From the NCBI RefSeq assembly GCF_007991635.1, contig NZ_BJYS01000031.1, forward strand, positions 1-64,000: a stretch of DNA of 64,000 bases. Reading direction: 5' to 3'. This stretch comes from Adhaeribacter aerolatus (lineage in GTDB: Bacteria; Bacteroidota; Bacteroidia; Cytophagales; Hymenobacteraceae). The position numbers and the translations under genes are program-made. Below, in pieces: positions 52,327-61,200 of this stretch; the first letter of the stretch is position 1; each line of letters begins with the position of its first letter. The notes beneath the pieces are model-generated. The model made no database searches, was not told the origin of the DNA, and saw only the letters and a list, made by a program, of their open reading frames with translations.

Positions 52327-53790
52327 CTAGGATTTAAGTTTGGTTTTGGTTGATGTAGGTGCAGTTTTGGTTTTTACCGGATCCTGGCCATTCAGAAATT
52401 CCTCCAGGTTGGTATAGCCATTGTTGTTCCCATCTTTATTGCCATCGGTGGCATCCTGCGGATTAAGGCCGTATTTCTGCTCCCAGGCATCGGGTAGGCC
52501 ATCCTGGTCTGAATCGGCAGGGGCAGCCGCGGTTTTATGAGCTGGCCAGCCACCCACGGCAGCCGGAGCATCAATAATGCCGGGTTTGCCCGATGACCCC
52601 GTTCCCGAAGTAGTTTTGTTTTTAGTTTCCCGGATAATGCGATTATCGACGTCATCCCGCATGGGTAATTTAGCCCCGGCATCGGCTAACACGGCACTAT
52701 AAGCCGCTTCGGCGGTTTGAACCGGCAACATTACCTTTACCGGAAAAGCCTCCTGGGATTTGGCGGCTGCCTGGTCTGTTTGGGGTAAACGGCTTAAATC
52801 TACCCCGGCCCAATTATTCCGGCTTAGTGCGGGTGCACCTTCGATTTTATTGCCGGCTACATACCACTGGCCAATGCCTTTGGCTTTTTCGGGGGTATAA
52901 CTGGCCTGAAAAAACAAAAGCTGTTTGGCGGTACCGGGTCCGGGTTTGTAGTAATTGTTTACCACATTTACCTGCGATTTTCCGTTCGGGATTTCTACCT
53001 CACCCCCGTAGGCCGCATTGGCATTGCCCCAGTTGTAAACAACATTGTTCCGGTAATCTACCACGGCCAGCGTATCGTGGGCCCGGGCGCCGTTAAACCG
53101 GATGGCCCGGCTGTTGAGGTGCGCCAGCAGGTTGTGGTGGTAAGAGGCATTCTGGCCGCCCCACACGCCGCCGTAACCCCGTACGCCCTTCGCATGGCCG
53201 GCATTATATAACCCTTCGCTGATAATCGACCACTGGACCGTAACATTTTTGGTATCGTACATGGCGGCTACTTCCTCGTTCGCCCAGCTAAAAGAACAAT
53301 GGTCTACGATTACAGTGTGGCAGTTTTCCATATCGAACCCGTACAAACCGGAAGCCAGGGTGCCACCGGGCCGGGAACGCAAATACCGGATAATAATATT
53401 ACCATGGTTTCCGCCTTGCCTAGCCGACCGCGCGCCGTTTATCATAAACGAATGCCCCCGGAGTGTAATACCATCGCTGGGTGCCGTCTGGCCCGCCACC
53501 GTTACGTTGGAGCGCTTAATCCGAACCGGTGATTTTAAATCGATGATGCCGGCCACCCGGAAAATAATCGTAATCGGCTCTTCGGGAAACTGGTTAAAGG
53601 CCTGCCGGAAACTACCGGGGCCGTCGTCGTTCAGGTTGGTAACGGCTACTACTTTACCGCCCCGGCCCCCGGAAGCATATTTTCCAAAACCTTCGGCACC
53701 CGGAAAAGCCAGTTGCTGCGCCTGCACCCCGCCTGCCCCCAACAATAATATTAATAAACTGCTTTGAATTAAGGTTGTAAGTTTTTGCAT
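52327..53790 (-). CDS. Pectate lyase, PL1-type, with C-terminal calcium-repeat tail
   Basis: A 487-residue secreted enzyme that cleaves homogalacturonan by beta-elimination. Signal peptide 1-24 (GVQAQ). The beta-helix core (about 28-400) contains GFGKYASGGRGGKVVAVTNLND (33-54), VDHCSFSWANEEVAAMYD (about 170-187) and SAIRFNGAR-like NSRAIRFNGARAHD (about 231-244), the PL1 Arg/Asp region. A tail at about 419-470 (DSDQDGLPDAWEQKYGLNP, DGNNNGYTNLEEFLNG) is a thrombospondin-3/dockerin-like calcium-binding repeat. Gap to the CE8 gene is 26 bases. Its product, unsaturated oligogalacturonide, suits a GH105 or GH88 enzyme. Confidence 0.92.
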   Translation of the reverse strand: MQKLTTLIQSSLLILLLGAGGVQAQQLAFPGAEGFGKYASGGRGGKVVAVTNLNDDGPGSFRQAFNQFPEEPITIIFRVAGIIDLKSPVRIKRSNVTVAGQTAPSDGITLRGHSFMINGARSARQGGNHGNIIIRYLRSRPGGTLASGLYGFDMENCHTVIVDHCSFSWANEEVAAMYDTKNVTVQWSIISEGLYNAGHAKGVRGYGGVWGGQNASYHHNLLAHLNSRAIRFNGARAHDTLAVVDYRNNVVYNWGNANAAYGGEVEIPNGKSQVNVVNNYYKPGPGTAKQLLFFQASYTPEKAKGIGQWYVAGNKIEGAPALSRNNWAGVDLSRLPQTDQAAAKSQEAFPVKVMLPVQTAEAAYSAVLADAGAKLPMRDDVDNRIIRETKNKTTSGTGSSGKPGIIDAPAAVGGWPAHKTAAAPADSDQDGLPDAWEQKYGLNPQDATDGNKDGNNNGYTNLEEFLNGQDPVKTKTAPTSTKTKLKS

Positions 53791-53825
53791 GTACTTTTTT
53801 ATGACTTAGCGCTGCGCTTACCAGA

Positions 53826-54593
53826 TTATTTGCTGCTCTCTTTTTTCACAAACCGGCTGGCCAGTTCCAGATTCAGGTTTTTTAGTTCGGCATAAACCAG
53901 TTGGGCCATTAAGCGCGCGCCTAGTTCATTAAAGTGGGTGTTGTCGTCTTTGCCTTCGGGGTAGTTGGGGTGTTCGCCGGGCGCCAGTTGCAGAAACAAT
54001 AATTTAGAAGTCTCGGGCCCAAATTGCTGGAGCAAGGCCTGGCTTTTCCCATCCATATCAATTAAAGGTACTTTCTCGGTTTTGGCTACTTTGCGCACCA
54101 GTTCGGCATATACCTCGTGGGTGCCTTCAACTTTACCACTTTCGTTAAATTTGCGGCGGGCCACGGGTGTTAGCAGAATAGGAACAGCTTTTTTGCGGCG
54201 GGTTTCGGTTACGTAGCGTTTGAGGTTGGCCTGGAATTCTTCTTCCGTGGAATAACTTTTTTTAGTTTTAACCTCGTCGTTGTGGCCAAACTGAATAAGC
54301 ACGTAATCGCCTTCTTTTAAATTATCGGCTACCGGTTGCCAAAGCCCTTCGGCGATAAAGGTTTTGGTGCTGCGGCCGTTCTTCGCCCGGTTATCTACTT
54401 CTACCGACGAATCGAAGAAGTAAACAAAAGGCATGCCCCAACCGGTTTCGGGATATGCTTTGGGGTCTTTAATGGCCATGGTCGAATCGCCGATTAAATA
54501 AACCTTAAACTTTTTCTTCTCCTGCGGAAAAGCAAAAGCCATTAAAAGCAAAAGCGTAAAGAAGCAGAAGAATTTTAAGAAGGTCGTTTTCAT
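53826..54593 (-). CDS. Rhamnogalacturonan acetylesterase, CE12 (SGNH hydrolase)
   Basis: The frame is open from 54680, but ATG 54593 (MKTTFLKFFCFFTLLLLMAFA) gives a correct signal peptide and a 255-residue protein, the usual size. SGNH blocks: YLIGDSTMAIKD (catalytic Ser in GDST, about residue 37), YVLIQFGHNDEV (Gly/Asn block), and DNTHFNELGARLMAQL (catalytic Asp and His near 225-228). It removes acetyl groups from rhamnogalacturonan I. It is the first gene of the pectin operon, 35 bases before PL1 and facing the LacI regulator gene. Confidence 0.93.
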   Translation of the reverse strand: MKTTFLKFFCFFTLLLLMAFAFPQEKKKFKVYLIGDSTMAIKDPKAYPETGWGMPFVYFFDSSVEVDNRAKNGRSTKTFIAEGLWQPVADNLKEGDYVLIQFGHNDEVKTKKSYSTEEEFQANLKRYVTETRRKKAVPILLTPVARRKFNESGKVEGTHEVYAELVRKVAKTEKVPLIDMDGKSQALLQQFGPETSKLLFLQLAPGEHPNYPEGKDDNTHFNELGARLMAQLVYAELKNLNLELASRFVKKESSK

Positions 54594-54745
54594 CAGAAGA
54601 AAAATATTTAAAATAAACCGGTGCGCTATGCAGGTAAGCGGCTGAATTTTGCCAAAATCCGGGCAATTTAGTTTAATCAACAGCGGCCAATTTCAATTTT
54701 ACAGAATAGCAGACAAATAACGGCCGGGGCAGAAACATTTTTTTA

Positions 54746-54771
54746 TGCAATCGATGCCGGTATCGTTTGCA
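54746..54771. promoter_or_regulatory. Candidate LacI-type operator
   Basis: TGCAATCGAT, six bases, ATCGTTTGCA: an inverted repeat with nine of ten matching positions per arm. The TGCAA.CG half-site is that of LacI/PurR-family regulators. No other copy was found near the susCD genes. Confidence 0.55.
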
Positions 54772-54818
54772 GACAGCCACAGTAAACCCGGGTACAACCA
54801 CAAAATGAAAATGCTTTT

Positions 54819-54826
54819 TAGGTTTG
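54819..54826 (+). promoter_or_regulatory. Candidate -7 element of the LacI-type gene
   Basis: TAGGTTTG matches TAnnTTTG, about 62 bases before the start at 54888. No -33 TTTG is found at the right spacing, so it is tentative. Confidence 0.4.
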
Positions 54827-54887
54827 TTCTGCTTAATTATACCTATATTTAGGTTAAAAATAACCTGTTTAAGATTCTTCCGGCTGG

Positions 54888-55928
54888 ATGTATAAACCTA
54901 CCACCATTAAAGATATTGCCAAAGCTTTAGGATTATCTACTTCTACTGTATCGCGGGCCCTCCGCGACAGCTACGAAATAAGCGAAGACACAAAGCGGCT
55001 GGTAATGGATTATGCCGAAAAGATAAACTACAAGCCTAACCCGATTGCGCTAAGCTTAAAAGAAAGAAGGAGTTACTCTATTGGGGTAATTGTGTGCGAA
55101 GTTGCCAATAGTTTCTTTTCGCAGGCCATAAATGGGATTGAATCGGTAGCTTATAAAAAAGGTTACCACGTTATTATTTCCCAAAGCCACGATTCTTACG
55201 AAAGGGAGGTAATAAATGTGCAGCATTTGGCCAACCGCTCCGTCGATGGTTTGCTGGTTTCAATGTCGGCCGAAACAACCGACACTTCGCATTTAAAACA
55301 ACTACACGAACAGGGCCTGCCCCTGGTATTTTTCGACCGGGTAATTGAAGGTATTAAAACCCATAAAGTAACCGCTAATAACAAAAAAGGCGCTTTTGAA
55401 GCCACGGCACTTTTAATTAAGGAAGGCCACACCAAAATTGCCCACCTGGCCAATGCACCCCATCTTTCAATTACGCCCGAGCGGCTGGAAGGCTACAAAG
55501 CAGCGCTGCAGGCGCATAATCTGCCTTTTAATGAAGATTATGTGCAATATTGCCACCACGGCGGCATGATTTACGAAGAGGTAGAAGAAGCGGTAAGACG
55601 CATCTTGCAGATGCCGGATAAACCCGATGCGATATTTGTAGCCAGCGACCGTTTAAGCACCGGCTGCCTGACGGCCTTAAAAAAGTTTAACCCGGGCAAT
55701 ATGCAGGAAATAGCCATTGCCGGTTTTTCCAATTCCGACGTTATTAACCTGCTGCAACCTTCTATCAGTTACGTGCGTCAGCCCGCTTACGAAATGGGGC
55801 AGATTGCCACCGAAATGCTCATTGAATTAATCGAGAGCAATAAACCCATTCGGGAATTCAGCAATGTAGTTCTGAATACCCAGCTCTTTCCACATGATGC
55901 TCCGCCGGTTTTAAAAGTATCCGGATAA
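54888..55928 (+). CDS. LacI-family transcription regulator
   Basis: A 346-residue regulator. The helix-turn-helix (residues 5-26: TIKDIAKALGLSTSTVSRALRD) and hinge (NYKPNPIALSLKERRSYSIGV, about 47-67) are complete. The sugar-binding domain has the usual landmarks (FFDRVIEGIKTHKVTANNKKGAFEATALLI, GFSNSDVINLLQPSISYVRQPAYEMGQIATEML). It is divergent from the pectin operon with 294 bases between them. The candidate operator in that gap suggests it controls the six-gene operon and itself. A galacturonate- or pectin-derived effector is inferred. Confidence 0.93.
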   Translation: MYKPTTIKDIAKALGLSTSTVSRALRDSYEISEDTKRLVMDYAEKINYKPNPIALSLKERRSYSIGVIVCEVANSFFSQAINGIESVAYKKGYHVIISQSHDSYEREVINVQHLANRSVDGLLVSMSAETTDTSHLKQLHEQGLPLVFFDRVIEGIKTHKVTANNKKGAFEATALLIKEGHTKIAHLANAPHLSITPERLEGYKAALQAHNLPFNEDYVQYCHHGGMIYEEVEEAVRRILQMPDKPDAIFVASDRLSTGCLTALKKFNPGNMQEIAIAGFSNSDVINLLQPSISYVRQPAYEMGQIATEMLIELIESNKPIREFSNVVLNTQLFPHDAPPVLKVSG

Positions 55929-56174
55929 AGCTTTTATGTGTAATTTTCCGGGTACATATATTATCTAAAGTCCTTTTCGAAGGGGGATGGATTAAACTGT
56001 TGGTTAGAGCAAATCAATCCAATATCCTCCTAAAGTTATTTTATTCCTGTTTCAATGAAAGAGTAAAGTGTTCATAACAAATCCTCCCCTGCCCACACCA
56101 ATAGTGGGATAAGCCATGATGCAGGTTTGCACTAATATTATTCTAAAATTATTAACCCCGGATTAAGGTAAGTT

Positions 56175-56232
56175 GGGTAATAAAACAGAAGGGGTGCCGG
56201 AATATTCCGGCCCCCCTTCTGTTTTATTACCC
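56175..56232. terminator. Long near-perfect palindrome (hairpin)
   Basis: Arms 56175-56200 and 56207-56232 pair over 26 bases with one mismatch, around AATATT. It can act as a bidirectional terminator for the LacI-type gene (left) and the small charged protein gene (right), or be a dispersed repeat. Confidence 0.65.
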
Positions 56233-56313
56233 TGGATTATTGCTGCCTGATTTTAAAAAATAAGGAATCAAATACCTGGGTAATCAACCTTTAAACTTTA
56301 AAACAATCAGCAA

Positions 56314-56835
56314 TTAGCCATTATTTCCTCTTCTGAACCGGCCGTTGTTATCGCCGTCGCGGTTATTGCGGTTTTCGCGCTGGGCTTGCATTTGCTTGCG
56401 TTCTTCCTGGTATTTGGCGTATTGCTTTTTGTTCAGAATGTCTTTCAACTCTTTATCATAGCTGGCGTGCAGGCGTTTCATCCCTTCCCGGTTATTTTGG
56501 TTACGGGTGCCCGGTTGGTTGTTACGGCCACGGAAACTTTCCATTTCCTGGACCTGCTTCAGGTTTAAGGCTTGTAATTTTTTTTTCTGCTTGGTGCTCA
56601 AATCCAGGCGTTGGCTCAATTTCTCAGTTTGGCGGGTAGCTCTTTCTTCCGGAGAAATATTATCCCGGCGATCGGCGTTCCGGCGAAATTCACCTTTTTG
56701 CTTTCTTTCACCCCGGTTTTGGTCGTTCCGGTTTTCGTAATTATTCCGGTTATCTTTTTGGGGAACTTGCTGGGCATTGGCGGTTCCGGCCAGCGTGGCT
56801 AAACCCAAGGCAATCATGGCTGCGTACTTTTTCAT
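56314..56835 (-). CDS. Small exported Arg/Asn/Gln-rich protein (Spy/DUF4890-like)
   Basis: A 173-residue periplasmic protein, signal peptide 1-21 (AGTANAQ). The mature part is very rich in Arg, Asn, Gln, Lys and Glu. Two helical phrases match the LTxxQ-type pattern of Spy/CpxP-like chaperones: LSQRLDLSTKQKKKLQALNL (about 74-93) and LKDILNKKQYAKYQEERKQM (about 130-149). Low-complexity NRDQNRGE and NNRDGDNNGRF segments flank them. Bacteroidota commonly carry such proteins after envelope-stress regulators. A periplasmic chaperone or stress-sensing role is inferred and not proven. Confidence 0.75.
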   Translation of the reverse strand: MKKYAAMIALGLATLAGTANAQQVPQKDNRNNYENRNDQNRGERKQKGEFRRNADRRDNISPEERATRQTEKLSQRLDLSTKQKKKLQALNLKQVQEMESFRGRNNQPGTRNQNNREGMKRLHASYDKELKDILNKKQYAKYQEERKQMQAQRENRNNRDGDNNGRFRRGNNG

Positions 56836-57490
56836 CTTTTCTGGTTTTTAAATATTCATTTATCTTTCGTTTACCAGGTTATGCAACCTGGTTGCTTACC
56901 TTTATTCAAATCAAGTGCCGAAAAAAATTTAACCGCCCAACAAAGCCAAATTAAAACCTACCAATCGACGGATTGCCGGAATGAATCGATGAATCCGGAA
57001 TATTTAAACCTTTAAAATTTAGAAATGTGAAATTCTTAAAGAGCTTTCATTTCTTTTAGTTTTGTTACTTCGGCATAATGTATTGTAATGAAGGTAAAAG
57101 CAGGAGTTTAACTTAAATGAATGCTGGTTTATAAATAGCCCAGACCCAGGATCAGTTATCCGGAAAATCCTGAATTGGTGCTCATCAATCTTAAAGAGCA
57201 GTTTGAACTTCCGCCGGAACAGTTGTAGGAAGACTAAATTCTGTTGAATATTTACTAAATTATTAAGAAGAACCCATTAAATTTAGGGTATCTATTCGGA
57301 TTATAGGGGCCGGTTAATGTTTATTTAAGCCGTATATAAAATCCTTTACTTTTAAAAAACAGCATTATAACACATAAGTTTGAAAATAAAATTACCTAAG
57401 AGCCCTTTGCCCGCAAGCATTATTGTAACCTGATTTGTCAGCATATTTATTTACTTCATCCTTCCTCAGTTAATAATTACCTAGTCCACC
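56836..57490. other. Intergenic region with a possible decayed small ORF
   Basis: About 650 bases. A short readable frame at 57139-57228 (PRPRISYPENPELVLINLKE, then QFELPPEQL and a stop) looks protein-like but has no start and is preceded in frame by a stop. It may be the remnant of a small gene. The segment before 57491 is AT-rich and should hold the promoter of the following long gene. A sequence TACTTTTA near 57349 is one base off the -7 consensus. Confidence 0.35.
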
Positions 57491-60400
57491 ATGAAAAAAG
57501 GTTTTACCATTTTTAGTAAAAACAAAAAACGTTACTGGGCAGCGGCCCTGCTGCCGGCCCTCTTACTGGCCGGCTTTACCTACGACGATCCCGTAGGCAA
57601 GCGTATCAAGCGCATGGTACCGGCAGAAGCGGTTGCGCTGGCCAAATCTATTGAAGCAGTGGTTACGCCCGAACTGGCCGAAGGGCTTACCTTGAAAATT
57701 TGGGGCGTTGACTCGCTCGTGGCCGACCCGATTGGCATTCATTTAAATGATTTGGGCCATTTATATTATACCCGCACCAACCGCCAGAAAAATTCAGAGT
57801 TCGATATCCGGGGCCACCAGGATTGGGAAATCCCTTCTATTCAACTCCAAACCATTGAAGACAAACGGGCCTTTCTGCGCAGTGTTTTATCGCCGGCCAA
57901 CAGCCTGAAAAACCAATGGCTGAAAGACCTGAACAGCGACGGCTCGCACGACTGGCGCGACATGACCGTAGAAAAGGAACACATTTACCGCCTGGAAGAC
58001 ACGAATAACGACGGCGTAGCCGATTTGAGCCAGTTGGTGGTAGAAGATTTCCACGAAGAGGTTACCGATGTGGTGGGCTCGGTTATGACCTACAACGGCG
58101 ATATTTTTGTGGCGGTAGCCCCAGATTTATGGCGCCTGAAAGATAAAAACGGCGATGGCATTGCCGATGAAAAAACTTCTATTTCGCACGGTTACGGCAT
58201 TCACATTGGGTTTGGCGGCCACGGCATGTCGGGCCTGGAAATGGGACCGGACGGCAAAATTTACTGGCAGATTGGCGATATTGGTTTTAACGGCAAAGGA
58301 CCCGACGGGCAGAAATGGGAATACCCCAACAGCGGTGTAATTGTGCGATCTAACCCCGATGGCAGCGATTTTGAAGTGTTTGCCCACGGCGTACGCAATA
58401 CCCACGAGTTTGCTTTCGACGAATACGGCAACCTGATTAGCGAAGACAACGACGGTGACCACCCCGGCGAAAAAGAGCGGCTGGTTTACATTGTAAACGG
58501 CTCCGATACCGGATGGCGCAGCAACTGGCAATACGGCAAATACCGCGACCCGGAAAATAATATTTACAAAGTCTGGATGGATGAACAGTTGTTTAAACCT
58601 CGTTTTGAAGGACAGGCCGCTTACATTACCCCGCCCATTATCAACTACGTAAGCGGACCCTCCGGCTTTTTATATAACCCCGGCACCGCCTTGAGCCCGC
58701 AATACAAAAACACTTTTTTTGTATCCGAGTTTGTGGGCAGCCCGGCCCGTTCGGGCATTCATGCGTTTAAGCTTAAGCCCAAAGGCGCTACTTTTGAGTT
58801 AGGCGAAACAAAAAAAATAATGGGGGGGGTGCTGGCTACCGGCATGGATTTCGGCCCGGACGGTGCCATGTACCTGGCCGACTGGATCGACGGCTGGGAT
58901 ACGAAAGAATACGGCCGCATCTGGAAACTCGACGATAAAGCCGGTGCTAACTGGCCCGAACGGCAGCAAACCAAAAAATTACTCGCCGAGGACTTAACAA
59001 AACAATCGGAAAATTATTTAAGCAATTTGCTGCAGAACGCAGACATGCGGGTGCGCCAGAAAGCCCAGTTTGAGTTAGCCAAGCGCGGCGCCAAGGGTGC
59101 GGATATATTCCGGAAGAATATTAAACAAACTAAAAACCAGTTGGCCCGGGTGCACGGCATCTGGGGCATTAGCCAGTTAGCCCGCCAGGATAAAAGTTAT
59201 GCCAAAACCTTATTGCCATTATTAAAAGACAAAGATCCGGAAATCCGCGCGCAGGCCGCTAAATGGATGGGCGATGTACGTTACGCAGAAGCCGGCAAAG
59301 CGTTGCTGCCGGTGTTAAAAGATAACAACAGCCGGGCCCGGTTCTTTGCCGCCGAAGCCTTGGGCCGGATAGCTTACGAACCGGCCATCAATCCTTTGAT
59401 TCAGTTGGTGATTGCCAACAACGACGAAGATACTTATATCCGGCATGCGGGTAGTTTGGCCCTCGCGCGGATTGGCAAAGCCGAACCAATCGTGGCTTTA
59501 TCGAACCACTCGTCGCGGGCTTTGCGCCTTGCCGCCGTGGTGGCGCTGCGCCGGATGAGCCACCCGGGAGTAGCCAACTTCCTTTCGGACCAGGACGAAT
59601 ATATTGTAACCGAAGCTGCTCGTGCCATTAACGACGACTTATCTATTAAAGAAGCATTACCCGCTTTAGGCAACGTTTTACAGAACACCCGCTTTACAAA
59701 CGAGCCGCTTTTACGGCGGGCTATAAATGCCAACCTGCGGGTGGGCACGCCCGAAGCGATGCAAAACCTAATTAATTATGCTAAAAAAGAAGGTAGCCCG
59801 GTTGCTATGCGGGCCGAAGCCCTGGATGCTCTGAGCACCTGGGCCAAACCATCGGTACTGGACCGGGTAGATGGCCGGTACCGCGGAGTTATTCAGCGGG
59901 ATGCGCAGGCCGTGCGAAAAGCAACTGCCGAACCATTAATCTCCTTAGCGGCACATCAGGAACAGCCCTTACGCATGAGTGCCGTTAAAGCCATCAGCAA
60001 ACTCCGGCTGGATCAGGCCTCTACCGCTTTATTTGCCCGGTTAAAAGAAGACAAAGATCCCAAAGTGCGGGTTGAAGCCTTGCGGGCCTTAGCTACTTTA
60101 GAAGACAAGCAAATTGGCAAAGCCATTGAGCAAGCTTTATCGGACCAGGAAAAATCGGTAAGGGTAGCTGCCCTGGATTTACTGGCTAAAACCAATATGT
60201 CGAAAGACCTCATGGTTTCTTTACTAACCGATGTAATTAATACCCGCACCACCGAAGAAAAGCAGGCTGCCCTGGTAACCTTGGGTAAACTGCCGGTAAA
60301 AAATACCCAAAAAGTATTTACCGGTTTGTTGCAGCAAATGGAAACCGGTAAGCTGGCTCCGGAAATTCACCTGGAACTGGCTGAGGCCATCGACAGCACT

Positions 60401-60916
60401 CGCTCGCCGCAGTTAATCGCACGGCACAAAGCTATTACCGCCAAATTATCGCCGGATGCTTCGGCCGCTTCTTTTAAAGGCTCTTTATTTGGCGGCGAGG
60501 CAGATTTAGGCCGAAGAATATTTTTCCGGCACCAAACCGCCCAATGTATCCGTTGCCATTCTTACGACGACCTGGGCGGCAATGCCGGCCCGCGGTTAAA
60601 TGGCGTAGCCAGCCGTTTAAGTCGCGAACAGTTACTGGAAGCCCTGATAAACCCCAGCGCCCGGTTAGCGCCCGGCTTTGGGATGGTTAACCTGACGCTG
60701 AAAAACGGAAAAACCGTTAGTGGGGTACTGCAAGGAGAAACCGATAACGAACTAACCGTAAAAGTGGGCGACCAGCCGAATACCGTTGTCCGGAAAGACC
60801 AGGTGGCCAAACGGACCAACGCGCCTTCGAGTATGCCCAATATGCAATATTTGCTTACCAAACGGGAAATCCGGGATGTAGTTAGTTTCCTGGCTACGTT
60901 GCAGGAAAATAATTAA
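57491..60916 (+). CDS. Secreted sugar-dehydrogenase-like protein with HEAT repeats and cytochrome c
   Basis: A 1141-residue periplasmic or exported fusion of the kind annotated as PVC-type or heme-binding CxxCH protein. Order: signal segment about 1-28; beta-propeller similar to glucose/sorbosone dehydrogenases about 60-490 (TVEKEHIYRLEDTNNDGVADLSQLV, GFGGHGMSGLEMGPDGKIYW, GNLISEDNDGDHPGEKERLVYI); HEAT-type helical repeats about 495-950; C-terminal cytochrome c domain about 985-1141 with CIRCH at 1019-1023 and RLNGVASRLSREQLLEALINPSARLAPGFG downstream. These proteins are thought to oxidise sugars and pass electrons via heme. It is transcribed alone. The true substrate is unknown. Confidence 0.85.
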   Translation: MKKGFTIFSKNKKRYWAAALLPALLLAGFTYDDPVGKRIKRMVPAEAVALAKSIEAVVTPELAEGLTLKIWGVDSLVADPIGIHLNDLGHLYYTRTNRQKNSEFDIRGHQDWEIPSIQLQTIEDKRAFLRSVLSPANSLKNQWLKDLNSDGSHDWRDMTVEKEHIYRLEDTNNDGVADLSQLVVEDFHEEVTDVVGSVMTYNGDIFVAVAPDLWRLKDKNGDGIADEKTSISHGYGIHIGFGGHGMSGLEMGPDGKIYWQIGDIGFNGKGPDGQKWEYPNSGVIVRSNPDGSDFEVFAHGVRNTHEFAFDEYGNLISEDNDGDHPGEKERLVYIVNGSDTGWRSNWQYGKYRDPENNIYKVWMDEQLFKPRFEGQAAYITPPIINYVSGPSGFLYNPGTALSPQYKNTFFVSEFVGSPARSGIHAFKLKPKGATFELGETKKIMGGVLATGMDFGPDGAMYLADWIDGWDTKEYGRIWKLDDKAGANWPERQQTKKLLAEDLTKQSENYLSNLLQNADMRVRQKAQFELAKRGAKGADIFRKNIKQTKNQLARVHGIWGISQLARQDKSYAKTLLPLLKDKDPEIRAQAAKWMGDVRYAEAGKALLPVLKDNNSRARFFAAEALGRIAYEPAINPLIQLVIANNDEDTYIRHAGSLALARIGKAEPIVALSNHSSRALRLAAVVALRRMSHPGVANFLSDQDEYIVTEAARAINDDLSIKEALPALGNVLQNTRFTNEPLLRRAINANLRVGTPEAMQNLINYAKKEGSPVAMRAEALDALSTWAKPSVLDRVDGRYRGVIQRDAQAVRKATAEPLISLAAHQEQPLRMSAVKAISKLRLDQASTALFARLKEDKDPKVRVEALRALATLEDKQIGKAIEQALSDQEKSVRVAALDLLAKTNMSKDLMVSLLTDVINTRTTEEKQAALVTLGKLPVKNTQKVFTGLLQQMETGKLAPEIHLELAEAIDSTRSPQLIARHKAITAKLSPDASAASFKGSLFGGEADLGRRIFFRHQTAQCIRCHSYDDLGGNAGPRLNGVASRLSREQLLEALINPSARLAPGFGMVNLTLKNGKTVSGVLQGETDNELTVKVGDQPNTVVRKDQVAKRTNAPSSMPNMQYLLTKREIRDVVSFLATLQENN

Positions 60917-60934
60917 ATACTATAGGCTTACACT

Positions 60935-60972
60935 AAAAAACCACTTCCCTGAATTTAGAGAAGTGGTTTTTT
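60935..60972 (+). terminator. Terminator after the dehydrogenase fusion
   Basis: A perfect 13-bp stem (AAAAAACCACTTC / GAAGTGGTTTTTT) with a 12-nt loop, 18 bases after the stop, ending in a T-run. Confidence 0.85.
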
Positions 60973-61020
60973 ATTTCTTGTAAAATAAAAAATATTTTTT
61001 TGAAGATAGCAGTAATACCA

Positions 61021-61176
61021 ATATAAGGAGGTTTATGCGCTTAAAATATTGCGGTGATGTTGCGCTTGTCGAAATAGCTGAATCTATTTTTCAAAAGTGT
61101 AATAGATCCTTCGGCAAGCTCAACATGACCAATAGTATACTTTTAAGCGCAGGCCCTGTTTTGTAATGGTATAAAT
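61021..61176. repeat. Palindromic intergenic element
   Basis: Nested inverted repeats: outer GCGCTTAAAATAT / TATACTTTTAAGCGC and inner TGTTGCGCTTGTCGAA / TTCGGCAAGCTCAACA (two mismatches), surrounding a central region with TTTTTCAAAAGTG. It contains no protein frame. It resembles short non-autonomous intergenic elements (MITE- or REP-like) of Bacteroidota. No target-site duplication was identified. Confidence 0.55.
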
Positions 61177-61200
61177 ATTAGCTTTCTGAGCTGAACCTTT

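Larger units (their letters stand above)
54594..54887. other. Divergent control region, pectin operon / lacI-type gene
   Basis: A 294-base region between the starts of the CE12 gene (left) and the LacI-type gene (right). It contains a candidate LacI operator (54746-54771) and a -7 element (54819-54826). No TAnnTTTG match was seen on the minus strand. Confidence 0.6.
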
